From the NCBI GenBank assembly GCA_964639225.1, contig CAZXCK010000041.1, positions 1 through 30,112 of the forward strand: a stretch of 30,112 bases of DNA. Direction: 5' to 3'. Position 1 is the stretch's first letter; each line of letters begins with the position of its first letter. This document shows, piece after piece, positions 1 through 6,930 of this stretch. This stretch comes from CAZXCK01 sp964639225 (GTDB lineage: Bacteria > Chloroflexota > Anaerolineae > Aggregatilineales > Phototrophicaceae). The position numbers and the translations under genes were made by a program. Under the pieces are notes generated by a model. That model saw only the letters and a list, made by a program, of their open reading frames with translations. It ran no database searches and was not told the origin of the DNA.

Positions 1-209
1 GTCACGTTTTTTAGAAACTAAGGTTGAAAATGAAAAAAAATGAGTGGTGGTTGTTTTTGGGTGAAAAGTGTTTTTGAGATGTTGTTAAAAAATAATAAAA
101 CTAAAAAAATAGTTTATTTTTTTTATAAAATTTTTTGGTGTTTTTTGTTGGTGCTTTGGTTGAGAACAGTGATTGGAATTATTTGTTTGATAGGTAAAGA
201 GGTTGTTTG
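1..209. other. AT-rich, C-poor leader upstream of the small terminase gene
   Basis: No gene is supported here. The + strand is strongly A/T-rich with very few C residues. A weak hairpin (AAACTA 98-103, TAGTTT 110-115) is followed by a T-rich tract and could be a poor terminator for genes upstream of the window. I see no convincing -35/-10 pair. In a lambda-like order this would lie near the packaging start, but no cos signature can be recognised by eye. Confidence 0.4.
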
Positions 210-623
210 ATGGGTGATGTTGAGTTGAAAAAAATATTTTCTGGGGATGATGATTCTGGCTTTGCTGCTGATGGTGGTGGAGTTGATCAGCGGGTTGCGC
301 CTCAGTATTTGTCGGAGGCTTCTCGGGAGTTGTGGGATTATTTTGTTTCTAATTATGAGTTTGAACGGCACCAGTTGGAGACGTTGAAAGATGCTTTGAG
401 AGCCAAAGACCGGGCCTGGCAGGCGAAAATTCAACTTGACCAGGATGGGTTGACGATTGCGGATCGGTTCGGGAAGCCTAAAAAGCATCCGGCGGTGGAC
501 ATCGAAAAAGAATATATCAAGTTGGCTAGTAATTTGTTTTTGTCTTTGGGGTTGGATTATGAGCCTTTGAACGATCGGCCTGGGCGGCCTGCGCAGGCTC
601 AGCAGTTAAATTTTTTGGATTAA
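210..623 (+). CDS. terS: Phage terminase small subunit, P27 family
   Basis: Predicted small terminase subunit, which recognises phage DNA and recruits the large subunit for packaging. The 137-residue protein has P27-family traits: an N-terminal 'APQYLSEASRELWDYF' helix, a central 'DGLTIADRFGKPKKHPAV' segment, and a C-terminal 'RPGRPAQ' tail after a 'LSLGLDYEP' stretch. ATG 210 is chosen over the in-frame TTG at 207 because AAAGAGG at 196-202 lies 7 nt upstream. Oddly, the large subunit starts 4.4 kb downstream rather than next door. The family call rests on recognised motifs, not an alignment. Confidence 0.82.
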   Translation: MGDVELKKIFSGDDDSGFAADGGGVDQRVAPQYLSEASRELWDYFVSNYEFERHQLETLKDALRAKDRAWQAKIQLDQDGLTIADRFGKPKKHPAVDIEKEYIKLASNLFLSLGLDYEPLNDRPGRPAQAQQLNFLD

Positions 624-633
624 GGAGTGGAGA

Positions 634-1035
634 ATGAATTTAGTGACTTTGATTGGGCGGATTACGGCGGATCCAGAAGTGCGGTATACGCAAAGTGGGT
701 TGCCGGTTTGTGGGTTTCAGTTAGCGGTTGACCGGAAATATAAAGATCAGGCGGGTAATCGAAAAACTGATTTTGTTCGTTGTGTGGCCTGGCATAAGCT
801 TGCTGAGTTGATGAATCAGTATGTTAGAAAAGGATATCAGTTGGCCATCCAGGGGGAGTTGAATCAAGAGGAATATCACACCAAAGACACCGGGGAGAAA
901 CGATATTCATGGCAGGTGGTGGTGAATGAGTTGAAGTTTCTCGACCGTGGTGGTCAGGGATCTGGGGAGCAATCAGGTGGTGAGCCAGAGGGATCAGCAC
1001 CGCCAGTTAATGCGGATGATGATTTGCCGTTTTAA
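634..1035 (+). CDS. ssb: Single-stranded DNA-binding protein
   Basis: Binds single-stranded DNA during phage replication or recombination. The 133-residue protein starts 'MNLVTLIGRITADPEVRYT', the classic SSB OB-fold opening. It continues with 'FVRCVAWHKLAE' and 'GYQLAIQGEL', has a low-complexity Gly/Glu/Pro linker at about 108-127, and ends in the acidic tip DDDLPF that binds partner proteins in bacterial SSBs. AAGGAG (622-627) overlaps the terS stop and lies 6 nt before the ATG. Length and domain order are typical. An SSB inside the packaging module is unusual and marks the start of an accessory island. Confidence 0.95.
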   Translation: MNLVTLIGRITADPEVRYTQSGLPVCGFQLAVDRKYKDQAGNRKTDFVRCVAWHKLAELMNQYVRKGYQLAIQGELNQEEYHTKDTGEKRYSWQVVVNELKFLDRGGQGSGEQSGGEPEGSAPPVNADDDLPF

Positions 1036-1044
1036 TTTATGGTG

Positions 1045-1071
1045 GCACCGGTCGAGAGACCGATGCTCCCC
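1045..1071 (+). repeat. REP-like hairpin, family B (diverged copy)
   Basis: Stem GCACCGGT / ACCGATGC with one mismatch, loop CGAGAG, then TCCCC. It has the same 27-nt length and layout as the copies at 4742, 16884 and 18748. It lies between the ssb stop and the next ribosome binding site. Confidence 0.75.
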
Positions 1072-1125
1072 AAAGTGGGAACAATATTGATCGGTTTTAA
1101 CATTTTATAATTTTGGAGTTATTCG

Positions 1126-1425
1126 ATGGGTTTTGAGCATTTGGCGGTTTCGTTTCGGTCTCGGATGGACACTGTAATAACACAGCATTTGAATGCGCTA
1201 AAGGATTACGGGTTGAAGCGTGGGGCGGTGGTTCGGGTTGTGCGGTCTGGCCAGGTGTTTTCTGTAACCCGGTTGGAGCCGAAGGTTTTGTTTGCTGGGC
1301 ATAAATACGAATCGGCCATTATAGTCCATGGTTGCAAGCGGTTGAGCAATGGGGCGTTTTCATCAAGTGAGCATAAATTGGGTGGGCCGGAGGATGTGGA
1401 GTTAATGAAAGATGGAAAAGGTTAA
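1126..1425 (+). CDS. Hypothetical phage protein, 99 aa
   Basis: I do not recognise this protein. It is soluble, with no signal peptide or membrane segment. The alternating pattern around 'GAVVRVVRSGQVFSVTRLEPKVLF' suggests a small beta-rich fold, and it has a single Cys (about residue 70). GGAG at 1115-1118 lies 7 nt before ATG 1126. Its stop (1423-1425) overlaps the AAGGAG that serves the next gene, so the two are co-transcribed and probably translationally coupled. The position in the ssb-DUF5131 island suggests a DNA-metabolism or takeover accessory, but that is inference only. Confidence 0.7.
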   Translation: MGFEHLAVSFRSRMDTVITQHLNALKDYGLKRGAVVRVVRSGQVFSVTRLEPKVLFAGHKYESAIIVHGCKRLSNGAFSSSEHKLGGPEDVELMKDGKG

Positions 1426-1435
1426 GGAGCGCGTG

Positions 1436-2446
1436 ATGGGGACGAGGACTAAGATTGAGTGGACGGAGGCGGTTTGGAATCCGGTTACTGGATGTAGTAA
1501 GGTTAGCCAGGGTTGTAAGAATTGTTATGCAGAGCGCATGACCGCCAGGTTACAGGAAATGGAGACGGAGAAATATGCCGCTGGGTTTGGGCAGGTGGTT
1601 TGCCATCCAGAGGATTTGGAAATTCCATTGAAGAGGAAAAAGCCGACTGTTTATTTTGTTAATTCGATGAGTGATTTGTTTCATCCTGATGTGCCGTTTG
1701 AGTTTATTGACCAGGTGTTTGCGGTGATGGCTTTGACTCCACAGCATACGTATCAGGTATTAACCAAGCGGCCTGATCGGATGAGGAAATATTTATTATA
1801 TATAAGGGATGAGAAAATAAATCCATTGTATAGAGCAATGTTAAAAATGGAAGTATTAAAAAAATATGGAATTTACGGATACGAAAACTATTATCCATTA
1901 AGAAATGTTTGGTTGGGAGTTTCGGTAGAGGATCAGGGGACAGCGGATGAGCGGGTGCCGGTTTTATTGGAGTGTCCGGCGGCGGTTCGGTTTGTGAGTT
2001 ATGAGCCTGCTTTGGGGCCGGTTAGTTTGGATCAATGGTTTATGCCATCCAAGTCTGAAGAATTATGGGGGGTTGATTGGGTGATTTGTGGTGGTGAATC
2101 TGGGCCTGGAGCCAGGCCGATGCATCCTGATTGGGCAAGGAGAGTTCGGGATGAGTGTCAGTGGCTTGGGGTGCCGTTCTTTTTTAAGCAGTGGGGGGAA
2201 TACCTTCCATTGTCGCCAGTTTATCCAGATGAATATGGGATTGATATAGATATTACCGATTCATTTGAACTTGGGAATGATTTTCCAAAAACAGGTGTAA
2301 TTATGAAAAATGGGATTTTTTATGATGGAATTGAATGGCAGGCATTTGTAAATAGTGGAGCGTATTGGACGAGACGTCTTGGTAAAAAACTTGCGGGGCG
2401 TTTGTTGGATGGGCGGGAGTGGAATGAGATGCCGGAGGTGGAGTGA
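1436..2446 (+). CDS. DUF5131 / phage Gp37-Gp68 family protein
   Basis: A 336-residue member of the phage Gp37/Gp68 (DUF5131) family, of unknown biochemical role. It shows the family hallmarks: 'TKIEWTEAVWNPVTGC' then C20-x6-C27-x2-C30 (a likely metal or Fe-S site), 'FVNSMSDLFHPDVP', 'QVLTKRPDRM', 'NVWLGVSVEDQ', 'RFVSYEPALGP' and the signature 'GGESGPGARPMHPDW' followed by 'GVPFFFKQWGE'. ATG 1436 is preferred over in-frame 1412 and GTG 1433 because TAAGGAG lies 6 nt upstream. Residues about 117-153 are encoded by a markedly A-rich, C-poor segment unlike the flanks, and a second such patch covers about 263-310. The Cys pattern recalls radical-SAM-type clusters, but that is not proven. Confidence 0.88.
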   Translation: MGTRTKIEWTEAVWNPVTGCSKVSQGCKNCYAERMTARLQEMETEKYAAGFGQVVCHPEDLEIPLKRKKPTVYFVNSMSDLFHPDVPFEFIDQVFAVMALTPQHTYQVLTKRPDRMRKYLLYIRDEKINPLYRAMLKMEVLKKYGIYGYENYYPLRNVWLGVSVEDQGTADERVPVLLECPAAVRFVSYEPALGPVSLDQWFMPSKSEELWGVDWVICGGESGPGARPMHPDWARRVRDECQWLGVPFFFKQWGEYLPLSPVYPDEYGIDIDITDSFELGNDFPKTGVIMKNGIFYDGIEWQAFVNSGAYWTRRLGKKLAGRLLDGREWNEMPEVE

Positions 2447-2793
2447 TGGTTTTTGAGTCTGTTGGGTTGTCGGCTTTGGTTGAGATTATTGGGTATACGC
2501 AGGCGGAGCGTCCTTATTGTTTTTATTGTGATAAAACCATGCTGGGGCCGTTTGAGCGGCGGCGGTTTGATCTGTATCGGTGCCCATCGTGTGGGCATGA
2601 ATCGGCGTTGAGCCATCGGGGTAATGCCTTTCAGGATGAAATGGATTTACGGGGGTTGAATGGGGTGGAGGTTGGTTTGATTGACCGGCCAGAGGCTGGC
2701 GCTACCCGTGATGTTGATAACTGTGCTGGGGAAGATTCACAGGTTTCTATTCTTCCTAAAGGGACTGTATTGGTTGGGCGGGAAATGGGGTGA
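2446..2793 (+). CDS. Zinc-ribbon-like phage protein
   Basis: A 115-residue protein with two CxxC pairs, 'CFYC' and 'CPSCGH', spaced as in a small zinc ribbon (about residues 25-52). The following region is variable and unrecognised. The start ATG overlaps the upstream TGA (TGATG), and GGAGG at 2434-2438 lies 7 nt upstream, so translation is coupled to the DUF5131 gene. An REP-like repeat (2684-2707) lies inside the reading frame and encodes roughly 'DRPEAGAT', so the C-terminal third may be non-conserved or acquired. Function unknown. Confidence 0.7.
   Translation: MVFESVGLSALVEIIGYTQAERPYCFYCDKTMLGPFERRRFDLYRCPSCGHESALSHRGNAFQDEMDLRGLNGVEVGLIDRPEAGATRDVDNCAGEDSQVSILPKGTVLVGREMG
2684..2707 (+). 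repeat. REP-like hairpin, family C, inside a coding sequence
   Basis: Reads ACCGGCCAG-AGG-CTGGC-GCTACCC, the same family as 14178 and 15146: a CCGGCCAGA half, a CTGGC/CCGGC half, then GCTACC. It is the only hairpin copy inside a reading frame. Its length (24 nt) keeps the frame open. Confidence 0.7.
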
Positions 2794-2796
2794 TTG

Positions 2797-2877
2797 ATGT
2801 ATTTGTTTGAGAGTTTGTTGGTTTTGTTGGTGTTGGATTTGGTTTTGTTGATTTGGATTTGGAAGCCTAAGAAATGA
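2797..2877 (+). CDS. Possible 26-aa single-span membrane peptide
   Basis: A short frame fills the gap between its neighbours. After 'MYLFES' comes a run of Leu/Val/Ile/Trp of about 18 residues, then a basic 'KPKK' end, so it would be a one-span membrane peptide. Its TGA overlaps an upstream in-frame ATG of the next gene region (ATGA at 2874). The ribosome binding site is weak (GGGGTGA at 2787-2793). The + strand has no C over almost the whole frame. It could be a real small phage membrane protein or only a GT-rich spacer. Confidence 0.35.
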   Translation: MYLFESLLVLLVLDLVLLIWIWKPKK

Positions 2878-2891
2878 AAGGAGTAGTAAAA

Positions 2892-3295
2892 ATGAGGTGT
2901 AAGGAGCCTACGAGAGCGCAAAAGAAACAGCCGATTGGGGTTGCTGTTGGTAGTTTTGTTCGCAAAAAGTTGTCTGTCGATGGGGTTAGTTTGGTGCAAT
3001 TGTCTAATGAGACTGGAATTGATTTTCATATTTTAAGCCGGTTAATCAATGCTACTCCACATGGCAAAGGTAATCGGTTTCGTATTTCGTTGGATGANNN
3101 NNNNNNNNNNNNNNNNNNNNNNNNNNNNNNNNNNNNNNNNNNNNNNNNNNNNNNNNNNNNNNNNNNNNNNNNNNNNNNNNNNNNNNNNNNNNNNNNNTAA
3201 TCAATGCTACTCCACATGGCAAAGGTAATCGGTTTCGTATTTCGTTGGATGAGTTGCAGTCGGATGCCTTGGGGTTGGTGGTTGATGGGAAATGA
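2892..3295 (+). CDS. Small HTH-like protein interrupted by an assembly gap
   Basis: The frame runs from ATG 2892 (AAAGGAG at 2877-2883, 8 nt upstream) into 100 N. The 55 bases before the gap (3043-3097) are repeated exactly after it (3198-3252). Collapsing the duplication gives an uninterrupted 82-residue protein ending at TGA 3293-3295. The segment 'VSLVQLSNETGIDFHILSRLI' looks like a helix-turn-helix: a Leu-containing first helix, a Gly turn, and a recognition helix ending in Ser-Arg-Leu. Probably a small DNA-binding regulator; its target is unknown. Confidence 0.6.
3098..3197. other. Scaffold gap of 100 N with duplicated 55-bp flanks
   Basis: Exactly 100 N, a conventional filler length. 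Bases 3043-3097 and 3198-3252 are identical over 55 nt. This is what remains when two contigs that overlap by one k-mer (k=55) are joined with a placeholder. The reading frame is restored by removing the gap plus one copy of the duplication (155 nt). Confidence 0.92.
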
Positions 3296-3575
3296 AATCT
3301 GTGGAACAAAATTAATTGAGCATGAAAATTTTTCTAAAACGTATTTTAGGAAATATGAATTGCTTTTTGTTCATGTGGTCAATATGGAGTTGCGGTTGAA
3401 CGCAATCCAGAAAACGGATTTAGCAAAAAAAGCAAAGATCGAATATTGTCACTTGAAGAATATGTTGTCGGGGAGACGTGGGTGCCCGATACAACAACGG
3501 CGCAAAATTGTTATGGCTTTGGGTGATTTGATTAATGCTAAGAAATTTATTTATGAGAAGAAAAAAAGGGGGTGA
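3285..3575 (+). CDS. Small HTH/XRE-like protein, 96 aa
   Basis: A basic protein whose central part, 'LRLNAIQKTDLAKKAKIEYCHLKNMLSGRR', resembles an XRE-type helix-turn-helix: helix 2 'QKTDLAKKAKI', helix 3 'YCHLKNMLSGRR', then 'RRKIVMALGDLI'. ATG 3285 overlaps the end of the preceding HTH gene (stop 3293-3295). The upstream GGGGTTGGTGG is only a fair ribosome binding site, so a later start is possible. The longer frame back to 3204 depends on the duplicated sequence around the gap and is rejected. Two adjacent small HTH genes could form a regulatory pair. Function unproven. Confidence 0.6.
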   Translation: MGNEICGTKLIEHENFSKTYFRKYELLFVHVVNMELRLNAIQKTDLAKKAKIEYCHLKNMLSGRRGCPIQQRRKIVMALGDLINAKKFIYEKKKRG

Positions 3576-3579
3576 TTTA

Positions 3580-4167
3580 GTGAACGTTAAAGAGTTGGTG
3601 TTTAAGGATGACGAAACGCAAGAGGTTAGGTTGTTGGCTTGTGGGCATTGTGGTAATACCTTCCCTTTACAATTACGTGAATCTGCACAGCGTTGTTGTG
3701 ATGAAAAATGTATTTCATGTGGTAAGGAAATGCCTAACAGGTTTCATTTTAATACATGCGAAGAATGCCGGGAAGCAACAAGAATAGAAGAATTGAAACG
3801 ATGGTTGGTTGTATCAAACAAGGATTATGAGCATGATGTTTATTATTTTCAGGATCAATTTTTTTATGATGAGGAATCTTTGATTTGCAATATTTTAGAT
3901 AGTTGTGATCCGGATAAGGTTCCATCAAAAGTGAGAGTGCTTGCGTGTCTCCCACAAAAAGTTGCGTTAGATTCTGAAATAATAGTAGAAAATTTATTGG
4001 ATACTTTTAGATGCTCAGATCATGAATATCCATCAGAAGACGATTTGGTTGCGGTAAAAGAATTGGTTAATTTTATTGAAGCGTGGAATCAAAAACAAAC
4101 AGCGGTTGTCTGGAATATAGATAGAAAGTTTGTTGAAGTGGAAATTCCTGGTGTAGATGATGAGTGA
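3580..4167 (+). CDS. Cys-rich hypothetical phage protein, 195 aa
   Basis: I do not recognise this family. The first 60 or so residues hold a dense Cys cluster (CGHCG, RCC, CISCG, TCEEC) typical of a zinc-binding head. The remainder is acidic and probably helical, with no membrane segment. GTG 3580 is chosen because AGGGGGTG (3567-3574) lies just upstream, whereas the in-frame ATGs at 3535 and 3553 fall inside the preceding gene. Base use is more A-rich than in the island genes on either side, which suggests separate acquisition. Confidence 0.68.
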   Translation: MNVKELVFKDDETQEVRLLACGHCGNTFPLQLRESAQRCCDEKCISCGKEMPNRFHFNTCEECREATRIEELKRWLVVSNKDYEHDVYYFQDQFFYDEESLICNILDSCDPDKVPSKVRVLACLPQKVALDSEIIVENLLDTFRCSDHEYPSEDDLVAVKELVNFIEAWNQKQTAVVWNIDRKFVEVEIPGVDDE

Positions 4168-4170
4168 TGT

Positions 4171-4192
4171 GATGGGTTAGCACCCATCCTAC
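4171..4192 (+). repeat. REP-like hairpin, family A
   Basis: Stem GATGGGT / ACCCATC, loop TAGC, followed by CTAC. It starts 3 nt after the upstream stop codon and ends directly before TGGAG, the ribosome binding site of the next gene. Confidence 0.9.
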
Positions 4193-4204
4193 TGGAGTAA
4201 TTAT

Positions 4205-4537
4205 ATGAAGCGGGTTTATGTGGCTGGGCCTATGTCGGCTTCTACGGATGCAGAGGTTGAGGCGAATGTGATGCGGGCGGCGGAGTATGCTGCCCGGATC
4301 ATGGCTATGGGGTTTGATGTGTTTTGTCCGCATTTGTTTTATTTTATTGAAAAGGCGGGGCAAGCGGCTGAGGTTCCTACGCCGGATTATGCTGGGTGGT
4401 TGGCGATTGATTTTCGTGAATTGGCTCGGTGTGATTTATTGTTTGTGGTGGATCGGTCGCCGGGGACTGATTTAGAGATCCAGGAAGCCGGACGGTTGGG
4501 GATTCCAGTGATTTGGAGTTTGGAGCATTTTATATGA
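4205..4537 (+). CDS. DUF4406 / nucleoside 2-deoxyribosyltransferase-like protein
   Basis: A 110-residue protein of the nucleoside 2-deoxyribosyltransferase-like fold, commonly annotated DUF4406 in phages. It has the nucleotide-binding start 'VYVAGPMS', the middle 'IDFRELARCDLLFVV' with a conserved Asp-rich turn, and 'GTDLEIQEAGRLGIPV', where E91 aligns with the family's catalytic Glu. It may act in nucleotide salvage or modified-base metabolism, though DUF4406 members have no settled reaction. TGGAG at 4193-4197 lies 7 nt before ATG 4205. A family A repeat lies just upstream. Confidence 0.8.
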   Translation: MKRVYVAGPMSASTDAEVEANVMRAAEYAARIMAMGFDVFCPHLFYFIEKAGQAAEVPTPDYAGWLAIDFRELARCDLLFVVDRSPGTDLEIQEAGRLGIPVIWSLEHFI

Positions 4538-4737
4538 AGAGATTTAGTTATTCTCATAATAGTGTTGGTTTGGTTGGCTGTGGGTTTGAGGACTGCCCAA
4601 AGGAAACCAATTTCTGGTATAAAGTGCCGATGTTGCACGGGAAGATTCGGGTTCGGGTGCCGTTGTGTGAGGATCATGCTCGGCGGGTGGGTGAGGAATG
4701 TTTGGTGGGGCAATTGGTTAATGTTGATAAATCGTAA
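4534..4737 (+). CDS. Small Cys-containing hypothetical protein, 67 aa
   Basis: Unrecognised. ATG 4534 overlaps the stop of the previous gene (ATGA), and GGAG (4522-4525) lies 8 nt upstream inside that gene, indicating coupled translation. The protein contains 'CGFEDC', 'LCEDHARR' and 'EEC', a spacing compatible with a treble-clef or zinc-knuckle type of metal site (Cys-x4-Cys ... Cys-x2-His). No membrane segment. Probably a small accessory co-expressed with the DUF4406 gene. Confidence 0.65.
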   Translation: MKRFSYSHNSVGLVGCGFEDCPKETNFWYKVPMLHGKIRVRVPLCEDHARRVGEECLVGQLVNVDKS

Positions 4738-4741
4738 GTTC

Positions 4742-4768
4742 GCACCGGTTGGGAAACCGGTGCTCCCC
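4742..4768 (+). repeat. REP-like hairpin, family B
   Basis: Stem GCACCGGTT / AACCGGTGC (perfect 9 bp when folded as GCACCGGTT-GGGA-AACCGGTGC), followed by TCCCC. It is identical over 27 nt to 16884-16910 and 18748-18774. It lies between a stop and the AAGGAG of the next gene. Confidence 0.9.
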
Positions 4769-4793
4769 AGTCAGGAATAAAAGGAGTTTAAGA

Positions 4794-5027
4794 ATGGTGG
4801 CGGAGAAATTGGTTTTCGGGTGGGCTTCTCCACAGTTGACTGATCAATTGCGTGATCAGGGGGTGGAGATTAATAATGATATTTTTGAATTGTGTGCTGG
4901 TTGGGATGACGATAGAAAAGCGATATCAAGATTATTTGTGCAAGGATATTTAAGCAAAAAAGAACGTGATAATGCTGTTAAGCGATTGCATAAAAAGATT
5001 TATAAGGAAGTGAACCGTGCCCACTAA
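4794..5027 (+). CDS. Hypothetical protein upstream of terL, 77 aa
   Basis: Unrecognised small, mainly helical protein with a basic C-terminus ('KKERDNAVKRLHKKIYKE'). ATG 4794 has AAGGAG at 4781-4786, 7 nt upstream. A longer frame from 4749 would read through the family B repeat and lacks a ribosome binding site. Its last 11 nt overlap the terL start, so the two are likely translationally coupled. It could assist packaging, given the position, but nothing in the sequence shows this. Confidence 0.65.
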   Translation: MVAEKLVFGWASPQLTDQLRDQGVEINNDIFELCAGWDDDRKAISRLFVQGYLSKKERDNAVKRLHKKIYKEVNRAH

Positions 5028-6882
5028 TCGCAAGAAAAAGGGTGTTAAGCGGCGTGGGGGTGGGGCGGTTTCGGCTGCTGTGCAGGAATACCTTCTGACT
5101 GGGCATTGGTGGCCGTTTTTGGCTGAGGCTGAGGAGCGTTGCCCGGATGAGGATGCGACTAAATATTTATATCAGCAGTATAAAGGGGTGTTGAAAGAGC
5201 GCTACCCGGATTGCTGGGCGGTTTCTTATTTTGATGGGGGGTATCGTGATTTTTTGCAGGACTGGCGGGGGTGGATTCGGAACCAACAGGATGAAGCGGC
5301 GGTGGCTGATGGGTGTTGGTTTGACATCCATGCGGCTGATCGGGTGGTAAAGTTTTTTGAGCGATTTTTGAAATTAAGTCATGGGGATGATGCGGGTAAG
5401 CCGGTCAGGTTAATGGATTGGCAAAAGTACGATTTTTTAATGCCGCTATATGGCTGGATGCGCAGTGATGGCACCAGGCGGTATCGGCGTGCTTATATTG
5501 AGATCCCTAAGAAAAATGGTAAAACGACAACGTGTTCTGGTTTGGTTGCTTACCACGTGGTTGGTGATTTTGAATCGGCTGGGGAAGTGTATTCTGCCGC
5601 GAATGATCGGGATCAGGCCGCTTTAATTTATAAAGAGGCTGAGCGCATGATTCTGCAATCGCCGGTGCTTGAAGAAGTTATGCATATTATTCCGAATCAG
5701 AAAGAGATTCATTACAAAAAGAATGGAACATTTTATAAAGCGTTGTCTTCTGAATCGTCCACCAAAGAGGGTTTTAATATTTCTGCTGTCATCATTGATG
5801 AACTTCATGCTCATAAAAAACCGGATTTGTTTAATGCGTTGCAGTATGGTGGTGCTGCCCGTAAGCAGCCGATGTTGATTGTTATTACGACTGCCGGGCA
5901 GGATCGGTTTGGGGTGTGTTGGGATGAGCATTTATATGCTGAAGAAATTAGGGATAATGTAAAAATTGATAGTTCTTATTTTTCGTTAATGTACGGCGTG
6001 TCTGATCAGGAGTTACAGGAAGATCCAGATTGTTGGAAAAAGGAGGACACGTGGTACCGGGTCAACCCATCTTTGGGGCAATCTTTATCAATTGAAAACA
6101 TGCGGGATGATTTTAAGCGGGCTTTACAGAAAACGTCTGATGAGTTGGTGTTTCGGCGGTATCGTTGCAATGAGTGGGGCTTAAAAGACTTGCGTTGGAT
6201 TCGCATGGATAAGTGGAATGAGGCTCCTGAGTTTAAATTGCAAATGTTAAAAGGCCGGCGTTGTATGTTGGGTGTTGATTTGGCCAGCCGAATTGATTTG
6301 TCTTCTGTGGTGGCGGTGTTTGATATTGAGGAATTGGATTTGCATGTGTGGTTGCCATTCTTTTTTGCGCCGGAGGAGAACGCTAAACGAAGGCAAAAAA
6401 AAGACCGGGTTCCGTATTTGGATTGGGCGAGCCAAGGGTTTTTGACATTGACGCCGGGATACGTGACTGATTACAACATGATACGAAATTTAATCGTAGA
6501 AGATTTAGCTAGCCGGTATGTTGTCGAGCAGGTTGGATTTGATCCATGGAATTCTACACAATTGGAGGTGGATTTAGACAAAGAGGGCTTTGAAATTGTG
6601 GAGGTTCGCCAGGGGTTTGCCAGCTTGAACGATCCATCAAAGGAAATTGAGGCTCGAATCATATCAGGGCGGTTGGCACACAATAATCATCCTGTATTGA
6701 CCTGGCAGGCCACAAACGTTGTGGCCAGGGTGGATCCAGCGGGGAATTTGAAACCGGATAAGGAGAAGTCTTCTGAGCGGATTGATGGGATTGTTGCCGG
6801 GATTATTGCGACGCATTGTTTGCTGAAGAATCCAGGGGAAGAGAAAAGTGTTTATGAGGAACGTGGTTTGATTGTGATTTAG
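5017..6882 (+). CDS. terL: Phage terminase large subunit (ATPase and nuclease)
   Basis: The DNA-packaging motor, 621 residues, of the Terminase_1 / YmfN-like group that usually pairs with P27 small subunits. ATPase: Walker A 'IPKKNGKTTT' (about 163-172), Walker B 'AVIIDELHAH' (D261, E262), coupling motif 'ITTAG' (290-294). Nuclease: 'GVDLASRIDLSS' (D421), 'VGFDPWN' (D509) and 'ERIDGIVAGIIA' (D590), the usual acidic triad. GTG 5017 is chosen: AAGGAAG (5004-5010) lies 6 nt upstream. Length is normal and no motif is damaged. Confidence 0.96.
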   Translation: MPTNRKKKGVKRRGGGAVSAAVQEYLLTGHWWPFLAEAEERCPDEDATKYLYQQYKGVLKERYPDCWAVSYFDGGYRDFLQDWRGWIRNQQDEAAVADGCWFDIHAADRVVKFFERFLKLSHGDDAGKPVRLMDWQKYDFLMPLYGWMRSDGTRRYRRAYIEIPKKNGKTTTCSGLVAYHVVGDFESAGEVYSAANDRDQAALIYKEAERMILQSPVLEEVMHIIPNQKEIHYKKNGTFYKALSSESSTKEGFNISAVIIDELHAHKKPDLFNALQYGGAARKQPMLIVITTAGQDRFGVCWDEHLYAEEIRDNVKIDSSYFSLMYGVSDQELQEDPDCWKKEDTWYRVNPSLGQSLSIENMRDDFKRALQKTSDELVFRRYRCNEWGLKDLRWIRMDKWNEAPEFKLQMLKGRRCMLGVDLASRIDLSSVVAVFDIEELDLHVWLPFFFAPEENAKRRQKKDRVPYLDWASQGFLTLTPGYVTDYNMIRNLIVEDLASRYVVEQVGFDPWNSTQLEVDLDKEGFEIVEVRQGFASLNDPSKEIEARIISGRLAHNNHPVLTWQATNVVARVDPAGNLKPDKEKSSERIDGIVAGIIATHCLLKNPGEEKSVYEERGLIVI

Positions 6883-6886
6883 TGGG

Positions 6887-6930
6887 TTGTCTTAATCAGG
6901 ATGGAAGGATGAAAGGATGTGCGGGATGAT
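6887..6930 (+). repeat. Dispersed repeat, family D (shortened copy)
   Basis: Begins TTGTCTTAATCAGGAT and continues with the GGAT-rich pattern shared with 11312, 15654 and 19669, but is a few nt shorter. It starts 4 nt after the terL stop and runs into the start of the next gene, supplying both its AAAGG and its ATG. Confidence 0.75.

Noticed and set aside
123..488. Open frames on the minus strand here and in many other places
   Set aside because: They mirror + strand genes with clear families, have no ribosome binding sites, and show Leu/Pro/Asn/His-rich compositions typical of antisense frames of G/T-rich genes.
3043..3252. True tandem duplication around the gap
   Set aside because: Exactly 100 N and exactly 55 identical bases, with a clean gene on collapsing, are better explained by a contig overlap.
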